From Kitasatospora sp. SUK 42 (GTDB lineage: Bacteria; Actinomycetota; Actinomycetes; Streptomycetales; Streptomycetaceae), in NCBI RefSeq assembly GCF_015776785.2, contig NZ_LFMD02000007.1, forward strand, positions 217,549-281,548: a DNA stretch of 64,000 bases. The letters run 5' to 3'. A program made the translations under genes and the position numbers. The notes beneath the pieces are model-generated. The model did not search any database and was not told the DNA's origin. It saw only the letters and a program-made list of their open reading frames with translations. Below, one piece after another: positions 42,995 to 52,234 of the stretch. Each line of letters begins with the position of its first letter. Position 1 is the stretch's first letter.

Positions 42995-44316
42995 CGGTGG
43001 GTCTTCAGAACGGCGTCGATGTCGGACTGGGCCTTGTCCAGCGCCTTCCGCGGGTCGGCGCCCTTGAGCAGCACGGACTGCAGCGCGGGGGCGAGCGTCT
43101 GGTAGACGACCCGGTCGCGGTCGGGCGTGGCCATCTCGGGGATGGCGTCGGCGACGGCGTCGTGCGGGGCCTTCGCCTGCGGGTGCTTGGCAAGGTGGGC
43201 CCGCATCGCCTCGGTGTTCCAGGCGGCCTCGGAGGTCGCGATGTAGCCGGACTTGATCGAGACGTCCGCGGCCCGCTCCGGGGTGGTGAGGAACTTCGCC
43301 AGGGTGACGGCGGCCTCCTTCTGCTTCTTGGAGACGCCCGCGTCGAAGAGCATCAGGCTGCCGCCGCCGGTGGGCGCGCCCTTTCCGGCGCCGGCCGGGA
43401 GCGCGGAGACGCCCCAGTCGAAGCCCGCCTTCTCCTGGATCGAGCCGATCCGGCCGGAGGTCGTCCAGAGGATGCCGGTGGTGCCGGCCAGGAAGTCGTC
43501 GGTGGAGGTGCCCCAGGCGACCTCGGTGGTCGGGGCGATCTTCTGGGTGCCGAGCGAGGCCCAGAACTCCAGCGCCTTGACGTTCTGCTCGGAGTTGACG
43601 GTGACCTTGGTGCCGGCCCGGTCGCTGATCGCGCCGTCGCCACCGGCCTGCTGGACGAGCGCCTGGTAGAGCCAGTACGCCGTCCCGGTCGAGGTCGGAA
43701 TGAACAGGCCCCACTTGGCGCCGGCGCCGCTCTGCACGGCCTTGGCGTCGGCGACCAGCTCGTCCCAGCCGGCCGGCGGCTTCTCGGGGTCGAGGCCGGC
43801 CTTCTTGAAGTAGTCCTTGTTCCAGTACTGGACGATGGTCGAGCGGGCGAAGGGGATACCCCAGACCTGGCCGTCCGCGCCGACGGAGTTGGACATGAAC
43901 TGCGGGTAGAAGGAGTCCTTCCACTTCCTGTCGGCGTCGCTGGTCAGGAACGGGTTCCAGGCCGTCACGGCCTTGCGCTCGACCAGGTCGTGCATGAAGG
44001 ACTGGTCCATGATCGCCAGGGCGGGCGCCTTCCTGGCGTCGATCGCGGTGTTGACGGCCGCCAGCGTCTGGTCGTAGTCGCCGGAGTAGACGCCCTTGAC
44101 CTTGATCTCGGGGTGCTCCTTGGCGAAGTCCTTGAGGTAGCCGTCGATCAGCGTGCTGAGGGTGCCGACCTGGTCGGGGTAGTAGAAGTCGATGCTGACG
44201 ACGCCGTCCTTCGCGCCGTCACCGCCCGAGCCGCCCGAGGCCGAGGAGCAGCCGGCGATCGCGGTCAGCGCGAGCGTCGTTGCGGCGAGCGCTCTGGTGC
44301 GGGGAGAGAGGGCCAC
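42991..44316 (-). CDS. ABC sugar-binding lipoprotein
   Basis: A 441-residue family 1 binding protein with a lipobox (AIAGC, Cys23) and the UgpB-like pattern: IDFYYPDQVGTLSTLIDGYL, GQVWGIPFARSTIVQYWNKD and TPERAADVSIKSGYIATSEA near the C-terminus. GTG 44316 has AGGAG six bases upstream. It follows the ATPase gene after a 64-bp octamer repeat. Similarity to glycerol-phosphate/polyol binders is only at family level. Confidence 0.92.
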   Translation of the reverse strand: MALSPRTRALAATTLALTAIAGCSSASGGSGGDGAKDGVVSIDFYYPDQVGTLSTLIDGYLKDFAKEHPEIKVKGVYSGDYDQTLAAVNTAIDARKAPALAIMDQSFMHDLVERKAVTAWNPFLTSDADRKWKDSFYPQFMSNSVGADGQVWGIPFARSTIVQYWNKDYFKKAGLDPEKPPAGWDELVADAKAVQSGAGAKWGLFIPTSTGTAYWLYQALVQQAGGDGAISDRAGTKVTVNSEQNVKALEFWASLGTQKIAPTTEVAWGTSTDDFLAGTTGILWTTSGRIGSIQEKAGFDWGVSALPAGAGKGAPTGGGSLMLFDAGVSKKQKEAAVTLAKFLTTPERAADVSIKSGYIATSEAAWNTEAMRAHLAKHPQAKAPHDAVADAIPEMATPDRDRVVYQTLAPALQSVLLKGADPRKALDKAQSDIDAVLKTHR

Positions 44317-44335
44317 GGGGATCTCCTGGTGGTCT

Positions 44336-44399
44336 GTGCGTTGGTGCTTCGGTGCGTTGGTGCTTCGGCGCTTCGGTGCGTTGGTGCGTTGGTGCTTCT
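44336..44399. repeat. Eight tandem copies of an 8-bp unit
   Basis: Exactly eight octamers, GTGCGTTG or GTGCTTCG with one GCGCTTCG and a final GTGCTTCT, fill 44336-44399. On the minus-strand mRNA this is a C/A-rich stretch between the ATPase stop and the ribosome site of the binding-protein gene. Slippage would change the spacer length by eight bases. Confidence 0.9.
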
Positions 44400-44411
44400 G
44401 CGCGCGGGGGT

Positions 44412-45536
<1,125 letters not shown>

Positions 45537-45563
45537 TCCCGCCCACCCCTCACGTTCTGCGGT

Positions 45564-45580
45564 GTTCTGCATGTCCGAAC
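45564..45580. promoter_or_regulatory. IclR-type operator 3
   Basis: GTTCTGCATGTCCGAAC, one mismatch in the right arm. It lies 28 bases before the importer ATPase gene; an extra half-site GTTCTG is at 45554-45559. Confidence 0.6.
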
Positions 45581-45691
45581 ACCGATCTGCTTTCCTGAAC
45601 ATGTTGGCGCGCCACCCGGTCGTCGCGGCGGCGCGCCGACGACCTGCCGATGAAGTCCGGGTGGCCGCTCGGAGCGGCCGACCCGGACGGC

Positions 45692-46576
45692 TCAGCCGGT
45701 CTTCGTGTAGTGCTGGAGGTAGAGGAATATCGACTTCCAGCCCGAACCGACGTGCACGATGTGCAGCTGACCGCCGGAGGGGCCGAGGTCCCAGGCCGCG
45801 ATGCCCTGCACCTCGTCGCCCGGCTCCACGTCCTGGTGGAACTCGTAGGCGACCTGGCCGGTGTTCGCGTCGATCGAGTAGACGGACTTGCCGCTGTCGT
45901 CGACCGAGGCGTAGAGCCTGCCCTGCCACATGGCCGCGCCCTGGATCCGGCTCAGCGGCTGGGACAGGGTGATGGTCCGCTGCACCGGGAGGGTGCTGCC
46001 GGCCGGCAGGTTGAGCAGGTCGGCCAGGCTGTAGGCGAGCAGGGTGTTGGTGCCGTTGGCGGCGCTCTGGTTCCACGGCGCGGTGTAGACCAGGCCGGCG
46101 GCCCCGTCCACGGCCACCCACGGCACGCCGCCGGGCATCCTGTCGAGCGGCAGCTGGACGTAGCGGCCGGTGTAGCTGAGGTCGCTCGCGTTGTAGAGCG
46201 CCAGCAGCGGGTGCTGGTAGTTGTTCTTGCCGTCCTCGATCGGCGCGATCACGTAGCCGCCGTAGTACTCGACGTCGCCGATGTGGTCGCTCTTGTACGG
46301 GGAGCTGAGCGACGACGGGATCGGGAACGCCGAGGAGGCGACCTCGCTGTCGTTGGAGATCGTCGCCTTCACCATGCCGCCGGGCCCGGCGTAGTAGAAG
46401 TACGTGCCGTCGGTCGCCACGCCCTGGCCGCGCTCCAGGGCGTTGAACCCGGTCCACCGGTAGTACTGCGCGGTCCGCGTCCACGTCGCGGCCTGCGCGG
46501 GGGTGGCCGCCGCGACGGCCACGGCCGCCACGGCGGCGACGCTGATGCTGATCCTGCCCAACTTCTTCACAGCCAC
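45692..46576 (-). CDS. Secreted beta-propeller-like protein in the IclR regulon
   Basis: A 294-residue exported protein with a signal peptide (ISISVAAVAAVAVAAATPAQA). The mature part has repeating strand-turn units (GVATDGTYFYYAGPGGMVKA, IGDVEYYGGYVIAPIEDGK, VPWVAVDGAAGLVYTAPWNQ, GRLYASVDDSGKSVYSIDAN) suggesting a beta-propeller. I do not recognise a catalytic motif. An operator of the IclR type precedes it, so it is probably induced with the importer; it may bind or cleave the extracellular substrate. GTG start after AGAGGTGAG. Confidence 0.75.
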   Translation of the reverse strand: MAVKKLGRISISVAAVAAVAVAAATPAQAATWTRTAQYYRWTGFNALERGQGVATDGTYFYYAGPGGMVKATISNDSEVASSAFPIPSSLSSPYKSDHIGDVEYYGGYVIAPIEDGKNNYQHPLLALYNASDLSYTGRYVQLPLDRMPGGVPWVAVDGAAGLVYTAPWNQSAANGTNTLLAYSLADLLNLPAGSTLPVQRTITLSQPLSRIQGAAMWQGRLYASVDDSGKSVYSIDANTGQVAYEFHQDVEPGDEVQGIAAWDLGPSGGQLHIVHVGSGWKSIFLYLQHYTKTG

Positions 46577-46653
46577 TCACCTCTGCCTGTTCGGGGTGCT
46601 GGTGCTCGATGTCGTCCGATGCGGTGCTCTTCGACGATGCACGCCTGTTCGAT

Positions 46654-46670
46654 GTTCGGCATGACAGAAC
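46654..46670. promoter_or_regulatory. IclR-type operator 4
   Basis: GTTCGGCATGACAGAAC, one base different from operator 2. It lies 77 bases before the secreted protein gene on the minus strand. The rest of 46577-46820 contains no gene that I can support. Confidence 0.62.
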
Positions 46671-46820
46671 CGAGTTCTCTATCGCCAAAAGGATTACAAC
46701 AGGGCCGTTCCGGCAGGGTCAACGGGCGGTAGGTGAACGTCAGATGTCACCGGGCACCGGGCCCTCCGGGGACGATCGAGCCCGCCCGGGACTCCCCGGG
46801 GAATCCCGCACACGGCGAGG

Positions 46821-46866
46821 CCCCGGGTGCCGGGGCTCCTCGGCGAGGAGTCCCCGGCACCCGGGG
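46821..46866 (-). terminator. Strong terminator hairpin of the MFS gene
   Basis: CCCCGGGTGCCGGGG (46821-46835) pairs with CCCCGGCACCCGGGG (46852-46866). The stem continues inside as CTCCTCG/CGAGGAG with one bulged base. It lies 22 bases after the MFS stop. Confidence 0.8.
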
Positions 46867-46887
46867 CCGTGCGGAGCCGACGTGCGG

Positions 46888-48327
46888 TCAGACGGTCTCG
46901 GGATCCTTCAGGGCCGCGGTCGCGTCCGGGTCCGCGGCCGGGCGCCGCCTGCCGGGGGCGAACAGCGCGGCGGCCATGCCGACCGCGGAGGCGACAGCGC
47001 CCAGCGCCAGGGCGGCCCGGAAGCCGTCGATGGCGGAGCCCGAGTCGTCGTAGCCGCCGTTGGCGGCGAAGACCACGCCGAGGAAGGCCACCCCGAACAC
47101 CCCGCCGACCTCGCGCACGGCACTGTTGGAACCGGAGGCGATGCCCATGTCCTCCGGGGCGACCGAGCCGAACACCATGGTGATGGTGGTGGGCAGACAC
47201 ATCGCGATGCCGACTCCGCCGAGGATCAGCGGCACGACCAGGGCGCCGTAGCCGGTGTCCGGACCGGTCACACCGGCGATCCAGGCCAGGCCGACCGCCT
47301 GGAGCAGCAGGCCGCCGACCATGAACGGCCGGTTGCCGTACTTGTCGGCGAAGCCACCGGCCAGCGGGGCGACGACCATCGGCATGGCGGTCCAGGCGAG
47401 CAGCCGCAGGCCGGTGCCGAGCGGCCCCTGCCCGAAGCCGACCTGGAACAGCTGGGAGAGGATGAACAGCGCGCCGATCAGCGCGAAGTGCTGGAAGAAC
47501 GCCGAGATGTTGGCGACCGTGACTCCGCGGCTGCCGAACAGGCGCAGCGGCAGCAGCGGGTGGGCGGTGCGGCGCTCCCAGGCCACGAACAGGATCAGCA
47601 GCAGCACGCCGGCGGCCGGCGGGAGCAGGACCTCGGCGCTGTTCCAGCCGGTGTCGGGGGCGCGGACGGCGGCCCAGACCAGACCGAACAGGCCGGACGA
47701 GGCGAGCAGCAGGCCGACCACGTCGATCCTGGGCGCGGTGCCGTAGCTCTCGCGGAGCAGCACGGCGGACAGCACGGTGGCGGCGGCGCCGAACGGCACG
47801 TTCAGCCAGAAGATCCAGTGCCAGTCGAGGCCTTCGGTGATGAAGCCGCCGGCCACCGGGCCGGCGGCGACGGCGAGGCCGGAGACGCTTCCCCAGATGC
47901 CCATCGCCCAGCCGCGCCGCTCCGGCGGGTAGGCGTCACCGAGCAGGGTGAGGCTGACCGGGATGGCGATGCCGGCCGCGACGCCCTGGAGCACCCGGCC
48001 GAGGATCAGCACCTCGACGTTGCCGGCGACGGCGGCGAGCGCCGAGGCGAGGGTGAACAGGGCGAGCCCGAAGACGTAGACCTTCATCCGGCCGAACCGG
48101 TCACCGAGGGCCGCGCCGGTGAGCATCAGGCAGGCGAACGCCAGGTTGTAGGCGTTGATCGTCCACTCAAGGTCGGCGAGGCTCGCGCCGAGTTCGGTGC
48201 GCATGGTGGGCAGTGCGGTGACCACCACCATGACGTCCAGTGAGGTCAGGAAGGCGCAGACCGCTACCAGTGCGAGCGCCCAACCCGGGCGCACCGGGCG
48301 GTTGGTGGAGTCTGTCCTGGTTGTCAC
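46888..48327 (-). CDS. MFS drug exporter, DHA2 (EmrB/QacA) type
   Basis: A 479-residue transporter with about 14 transmembrane helices. The motif A loop LTGAALGDRFGRMKVYVFGL and motif C-like GVAAGIAIPVSLTLLGDAY region are typical of proton-driven drug exporters; LDVMVVVTALPTMRTELGAS is the first-helix signature of DHA2. GTG 48327 has GGAGG seven bases upstream. Divergent from an HxlR regulator, which likely represses it in the absence of the exported compound. Confidence 0.92.
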   Translation of the reverse strand: MTTRTDSTNRPVRPGWALALVAVCAFLTSLDVMVVVTALPTMRTELGASLADLEWTINAYNLAFACLMLTGAALGDRFGRMKVYVFGLALFTLASALAAVAGNVEVLILGRVLQGVAAGIAIPVSLTLLGDAYPPERRGWAMGIWGSVSGLAVAAGPVAGGFITEGLDWHWIFWLNVPFGAAATVLSAVLLRESYGTAPRIDVVGLLLASSGLFGLVWAAVRAPDTGWNSAEVLLPPAAGVLLLILFVAWERRTAHPLLPLRLFGSRGVTVANISAFFQHFALIGALFILSQLFQVGFGQGPLGTGLRLLAWTAMPMVVAPLAGGFADKYGNRPFMVGGLLLQAVGLAWIAGVTGPDTGYGALVVPLILGGVGIAMCLPTTITMVFGSVAPEDMGIASGSNSAVREVGGVFGVAFLGVVFAANGGYDDSGSAIDGFRAALALGAVASAVGMAAALFAPGRRRPAADPDATAALKDPETV

Positions 48328-48466
48328 GACGTAACCTCCGCGGGTTCGGGACCGGCGCCCTGGTGACAGTGCGCCCGGCTGTCGACTTCGGGAACAGTAG
48401 CAGGCACTCCTAATTTCTAAGTAGCGATGCTTCAGAAGAGAAGAAACCCGGGGATATGCTGGGGTC
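48328..48466. promoter_or_regulatory. Divergent control region of the MFS and HxlR genes
   Basis: On the plus strand TTCAGA (48431-48436) and TATGCT (48455-48460), 18 bases apart, place a start on or next to the GTG at 48467, so the HxlR mRNA may be leaderless. ACTCCTAATTTCTAAGT upstream is AT-rich for this genome and ends in ACT/AGT arms, a candidate HxlR site. Confidence 0.4.
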
Positions 48467-49117
48467 GTGGCAGGCAAACGCAGTTACGACGACGGATGCG
48501 GGGTCGCACACGCCCTGGAGATGGTCGGCGAGCGCTGGGCGCTGCTGATCGTCCGGGACCTGCTGCTCGGCCCGAAGCGCTTCACCGACCTTCAGGCCGG
48601 ACTACCCGGAGCCGGGCCGAACGTGCTCACCCAGCGGCTGCGCGACCTGGAGCAGGCCGGGGTGGTGCGGCGCCGCACGCTGCCCCCGCCGGCCGGCTCC
48701 CGGGTGTACGAGCTCACCGAGTGGGGCGCCCAGCTGGAACCCGTCGTGGTGGCCCTCGGACTGTGGGGGTCGCGCTCCCCGGTGCTGCCCCGGGAGGGCG
48801 AGATGCGCGCCGACTCGCTGATGATCTCGATGCGCTGCGCCTTCGACCCCGCCGCCGAACCGGCCTGGTCGGCCAGCTACGAGATCCGGCTGGACCCGGA
48901 CCGGTTCACCGCCCGGGTGGTCGACGGCCGACTGGTCACGCTCACCCGGGGCCAGCCCGCCGAGCCCGCCGACGTGGTGCTGGAGACCGCCCCGGCCACC
49001 CTGGACGCCCTGCTCAGCGGCCGCACGTCCGCCGACACCGCGCTCGCCGAGGGCTCGCTGCGACTCACCGGCGACACCGAGGCGGCCCGCCGGCTGCTGC
49101 GCGCGGCGCGCTCCTGA
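48467..49117 (+). CDS. HxlR-family regulator with C-terminal SCP2-like domain
   Basis: A 216-residue regulator. The HxlR HTH domain (GCGVAHALEMVGERWALLIV, RDLLLGPKRFTDLQAGLPGA, QRLRDLEQAGVVRRR) occupies residues 1-105. The C-terminal 110 residues (LTRGQPAEPADVVLETAPAT, LRLTGDTEAARRLLRA) resemble a sterol-carrier-type domain seen in larger actinomycete HxlR proteins and may bind the effector. It is probably the repressor of the divergent exporter. Confidence 0.9.
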   Translation: MAGKRSYDDGCGVAHALEMVGERWALLIVRDLLLGPKRFTDLQAGLPGAGPNVLTQRLRDLEQAGVVRRRTLPPPAGSRVYELTEWGAQLEPVVVALGLWGSRSPVLPREGEMRADSLMISMRCAFDPAAEPAWSASYEIRLDPDRFTARVVDGRLVTLTRGQPAEPADVVLETAPATLDALLSGRTSADTALAEGSLRLTGDTEAARRLLRAARS

Positions 49118-49212
49118 CGGTACGCCGGACAGTCCCTGGCAGCCGGGCACCTCGGGCTGTTCGGTGGCGGCCTCCCTGCCTCCGCCGCAGGGTTGGCGGT
49201 CCCCCGCGACGG

Positions 49213-49251
49213 TTGATCGGCATTTGATCGATGGATAAGGTCCGATCGATC
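49213..49251 (+). promoter_or_regulatory. Promoter and GATCGATC site of the DeoR/LacI hybrid gene
   Basis: TTGATC (49213-49218), 17 bases, TAAGGT (49236-49241). The self-complementary GATCGATC (49244-49251) follows at the start site. CGATCATCCG (49247-49256) recurs at 50497-50506 before the binding-protein gene. Confidence 0.5.
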
Positions 49252-49282
49252 ATCCGGGATGTCGACGATCCGGGATGTCGAC
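49252..49282. repeat. 15-bp direct repeat before the regulator gene
   Basis: ATCCGGGATGTCGAC occurs at 49252-49266 and 49268-49282, a 16-bp period in the leader of the regulator mRNA. It could be an operator pair or a slippage product. Confidence 0.75.
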
Positions 49283-49305
49283 CGGAACAGCGGAGGGGGG
49301 CGTCG

Positions 49306-50373
49306 ATGGCGATCTCGGGCGAGGAGCGTCGAGAGCTGATCCTCAAGGCCGTCGGGGAGTCCGGCGGGACGGTGCGGCTGGCCGATCTCGCCCGGCGGCT
49401 GGCCATTCCGACCGTGACCGTGCGGCGCGACGTGGCCGCGCTGGCCGAGGCGGGGCTGGTCGGGCGCTCGCACGGGTTCGTGTCCTGCCGGCGCTCGCCC
49501 GAGGAGTCGGCGGGCGAGCCGGCGCGGCCCCGGGTGGTGGGGCTGCTGGTGCCGTCCGCCGGCTCGTACTTCGACGCGGTGATCGAGGGGGCGCGCTCGG
49601 CCGCCGACGCCCGGGGCGTACGGCTGGTCCTCGGGATCGCCCCGTACCAGACCCGCGACGACCGCGCGCAGGCGGAGCGGCTGCTGGAGTCGGGCGCCGA
49701 CGGGCTGCTGCTGACGCCGAACCTGCTGCCGGGGCGGCCCGCCGAGGAGCACGCCTGGCTGGACTCGCTGCCGGTGCCCGCCGTGCTGGTCGAGCGCGGC
49801 GCACCCGAGGACGGGAGCCCCGGGAGCGGGCTTGACACCGTCAACTCCGACCACCGGCACGGCGTCTTCCTGGCGCTGCGCCACCTCGCCGCCCTCGGCC
49901 ACCGGAAGGTGCTGCTCGCGGCCCGGAGCGACTCCTGGACGGCGCGCGAGGTACGGGCGGGCTACGGGCGCGCGGCGCGGCTGCTCGGCCTGGACGCCCT
50001 GCCCGTCCTCGACACCCTCGACGCCACGGGCCGCCCGGACGACCCCGAACTGCTCGCCGGGCGGATCGCCGAGGCGGCGGCCGACGGCGTCCGCGCGGTG
50101 CTGGTCCACAACGACCAGGACGCGATCCAGCTCCCGCCGCTGCTGCGCCCGCGCGGCCTCACCGTACCCGGGGACCTCGCCCTGATCGCGTACGACGACG
50201 TCTTCGCCGCCCTGGCGGACCCGCCGCTGACCGCCGTGGCCCCGCCCACCCGGGCCGTCGGCGAGACGGCCGTCGACCTGCTGCTGCGCCGGCTCACGGC
50301 CGGGCACTGCCTGCCGACGCACCGGATCACCCTGCTGCCCGCCCTGTGCGTGCGCACCTCCTGCGGCGGCTGA
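49306..50373 (+). CDS. Regulator with DeoR-type HTH and LacI-type sensor domain
   Basis: A 355-residue hybrid regulator. Residues 1-60 are a DeoR/GntR-like winged HTH (RRELILKAVGESGGTVRLAD, ARRLAIPTVTVRRDVAALAE). From residue 75 a periplasmic-binding-type sensor follows (VVGLLVPSAGSYFDAVIEGA, VNSDHRHGVFLALRHLAALG, IAYDDVFAALADPPLTAVAP), as in LacI. ATG 49306 has a GGAGGGGGG site. It probably controls the binding protein and the GH35 gene downstream in response to a galactoside (inference). Confidence 0.88.
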   Translation: MAISGEERRELILKAVGESGGTVRLADLARRLAIPTVTVRRDVAALAEAGLVGRSHGFVSCRRSPEESAGEPARPRVVGLLVPSAGSYFDAVIEGARSAADARGVRLVLGIAPYQTRDDRAQAERLLESGADGLLLTPNLLPGRPAEEHAWLDSLPVPAVLVERGAPEDGSPGSGLDTVNSDHRHGVFLALRHLAALGHRKVLLAARSDSWTAREVRAGYGRAARLLGLDALPVLDTLDATGRPDDPELLAGRIAEAAADGVRAVLVHNDQDAIQLPPLLRPRGLTVPGDLALIAYDDVFAALADPPLTAVAPPTRAVGETAVDLLLRRLTAGHCLPTHRITLLPALCVRTSCGG

Positions 50374-50496
50374 CCGCCTCGGGGAAGCTCAGGAGCGACG
50401 GTCCGTCAGCTCGCCCTCCGTCGTTCGGGGCTCGGGGCCCGGCGCGGGGGAATCCGGAAGGCCGTCGATCGTTCGTCAAGGTTCGGCGATCGAATC

Positions 50497-50546
50497 CGAT
50501 CATCCGATAGCGATCTCTTGACGCCGATCGAACCGCTACCCAAGAT
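50497..50546 (+). promoter_or_regulatory. Promoter region of the orphan binding-protein gene
   Basis: TTGACG (50518-50523), 17 bases, CAAGAT (50541-50546). GATCG-type sites lie before and inside the spacer, and CGATCATCCG (50497-50506) is shared with the regulator promoter. This supports control by the upstream regulator. Confidence 0.5.
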
Positions 50547-50625
50547 GGCCTCCGCTTGCCCTCCCGCTCGCGGCCACCGGCGGCTCCCCGCGCCCCGGCC
50601 GCGCCTCAGCCTCCCGGAGTCGTGC

Positions 50626-51981
50626 ATGGTCCCCACCTCGTCCTCCCGGCCGTCCGCGTTACGCCGCCCGCTCGCCCGCCGCAGGGCGCTCGCCGCGGCC
50701 GCCGGTCTCCTGTGCACCACCCTGCTCGCCGCCTGCGGCGGCAGCAGCGGCGGATCCGGCGGGGACGCCCGGTCCGGGCAGCCCGTCACCCTGACCTTCT
50801 GGGGCTGGGCCAAGGGCACCAAGGACGTCGTCGCCGCCTTCAACGCCTCCCACCCGGACATCAAGGTGGACTACCAGGAGATACCCTCCGGCGTGGCCGG
50901 TGGCTACGCCAAGATCTCCAACGCCGTGAAGGCCGGCAACGCCCCCGACGTCTTCAACGTCGAGTACCCCCAACTGCCGGACTTCGTCAGCCAGGGCGCC
51001 GTCCAGGACATCACCTCGCTCGTCCCCGACGGCCTCAGGGCGAAGTACCTGCCGCAGGCCGCCGAGCTGACCACCCTCGGCGGCCGCGAGTGGGCACTGC
51101 CGCTGGACGCGGCACCGCAGGCCTTCTACTACCGCAAGGACCTCTTCGCCCAGGCCGGCATCACCCCGCCGAAGACGTGGCCGGAGTTCCGCGCCGCCGC
51201 CGAGAAGCTCAAGCAGGCGAACCCGGACACCCGGATCGCCACCTTCTTCCCCGACGACCCCTCAACCTTCGAGGCGATGGCCTGGCAGGCCGGCGCCCAC
51301 TGGTTCACCGGCGTCGACGACACCTGGAACGTCGACCTCGACGGCACCGGCACCAAGCAGGCCGCCGACTACTGGCAGCAGCTGATCGCCGACGACCTGG
51401 TCCGCGTCCAGCCGTCCTTCTCCCAGCAGTGGACCGCCTCGTTGCAGAAGGGCGAGACCGCCGGCTACCTCGGCGCCTCCTGGGGCGGCGGCGTGCTGGA
51501 GGGCACCGTGCCGGACGAGTCCGGGAAGTGGGCCGTCGCCCCGGTGCCCAGCTGGGACGGCAGCCCGGCCAGCGGCATGCTCGGCGGCACCACCTTCGCC
51601 GTCTCCAAGGGCAGTGGGAAGGCCCGCGCCGCCGTCGAGTTCGCCACCTGGGCCACCACCACGCCCGAGGGCATCCGGGCCCGGATCGCCTCCGGCACCT
51701 CCTCCGCCTACCCGGCCGCGCCCGAGCTCGTCCCCGTCGCCCAGCAGGCGTTCAAGGCCGACTTCTACGGCGGCCAGGACGTGTACGCGCTCTACCTCGA
51801 CGCCGCCAGGTCCATCCGGCCGAACTGGCAGTGGGGGCCCGCCATGGGCGCCACCAACACCTCGCTCAAGGACGCGTTCGGCAGGCTCCCCCAGGGCGGC
51901 GGCATCCCGGCGGCGCTCGACGGCGCCCAGCAGGCCACCCTCGCCGAGCTGAAGAACCGCGGTCTCAAGGTCAAGGGGTGA
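50626..51981 (+). CDS. ABC sugar-binding lipoprotein without partner permeases
   Basis: A 451-residue family 1 binding protein with a twin-Arg-rich signal and lipobox (LLAAC, Cys37). The mature domain (TLTFWGWAKGTKDVVAAFNA, PDVFNVEYPQLPDFVSQGAV, WALPLDAAPQAFYYRKDLFA) is typical of sugar binders. GGAG lies six bases before the ATG. No permease genes follow, unlike in the two other sugar importers here, so it must use permeases encoded elsewhere or be a remnant of a larger operon. Confidence 0.9.
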   Translation: MVPTSSSRPSALRRPLARRRALAAAAGLLCTTLLAACGGSSGGSGGDARSGQPVTLTFWGWAKGTKDVVAAFNASHPDIKVDYQEIPSGVAGGYAKISNAVKAGNAPDVFNVEYPQLPDFVSQGAVQDITSLVPDGLRAKYLPQAAELTTLGGREWALPLDAAPQAFYYRKDLFAQAGITPPKTWPEFRAAAEKLKQANPDTRIATFFPDDPSTFEAMAWQAGAHWFTGVDDTWNVDLDGTGTKQAADYWQQLIADDLVRVQPSFSQQWTASLQKGETAGYLGASWGGGVLEGTVPDESGKWAVAPVPSWDGSPASGMLGGTTFAVSKGSGKARAAVEFATWATTTPEGIRARIASGTSSAYPAAPELVPVAQQAFKADFYGGQDVYALYLDAARSIRPNWQWGPAMGATNTSLKDAFGRLPQGGGIPAALDGAQQATLAELKNRGLKVKG

Positions 51982-52234
51982 CCATCCGCCGCGGCGGTGG
52001 ATCGGACGGTGTGGCGCCCGCGCCGTCGGCGGCCGACTCGCCTGCGGCGCGGGAACCGACCACCCGTACGCCCCTGCCCGTACCCTCGGCGAGGTGGCCC
52101 GTGCCCACGAGGAACAGCTCGCCCCGGTCGAGGACGGCGGCGCACAGCCCGTCCTGGTGAGAAGCCGTGCGTTCGGCACCCTGCTCGTCCGCCACCGATG
52201 GCGCCCCTCCCACCGAAAGCTGGTAGCCCCCCGC

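Noticed and set aside
44336..44399. CRISPR-like array
   Set aside because: Units are only 8 bp, contiguous and without spacers, and there are no cas genes in the window. It is a simple tandem repeat.
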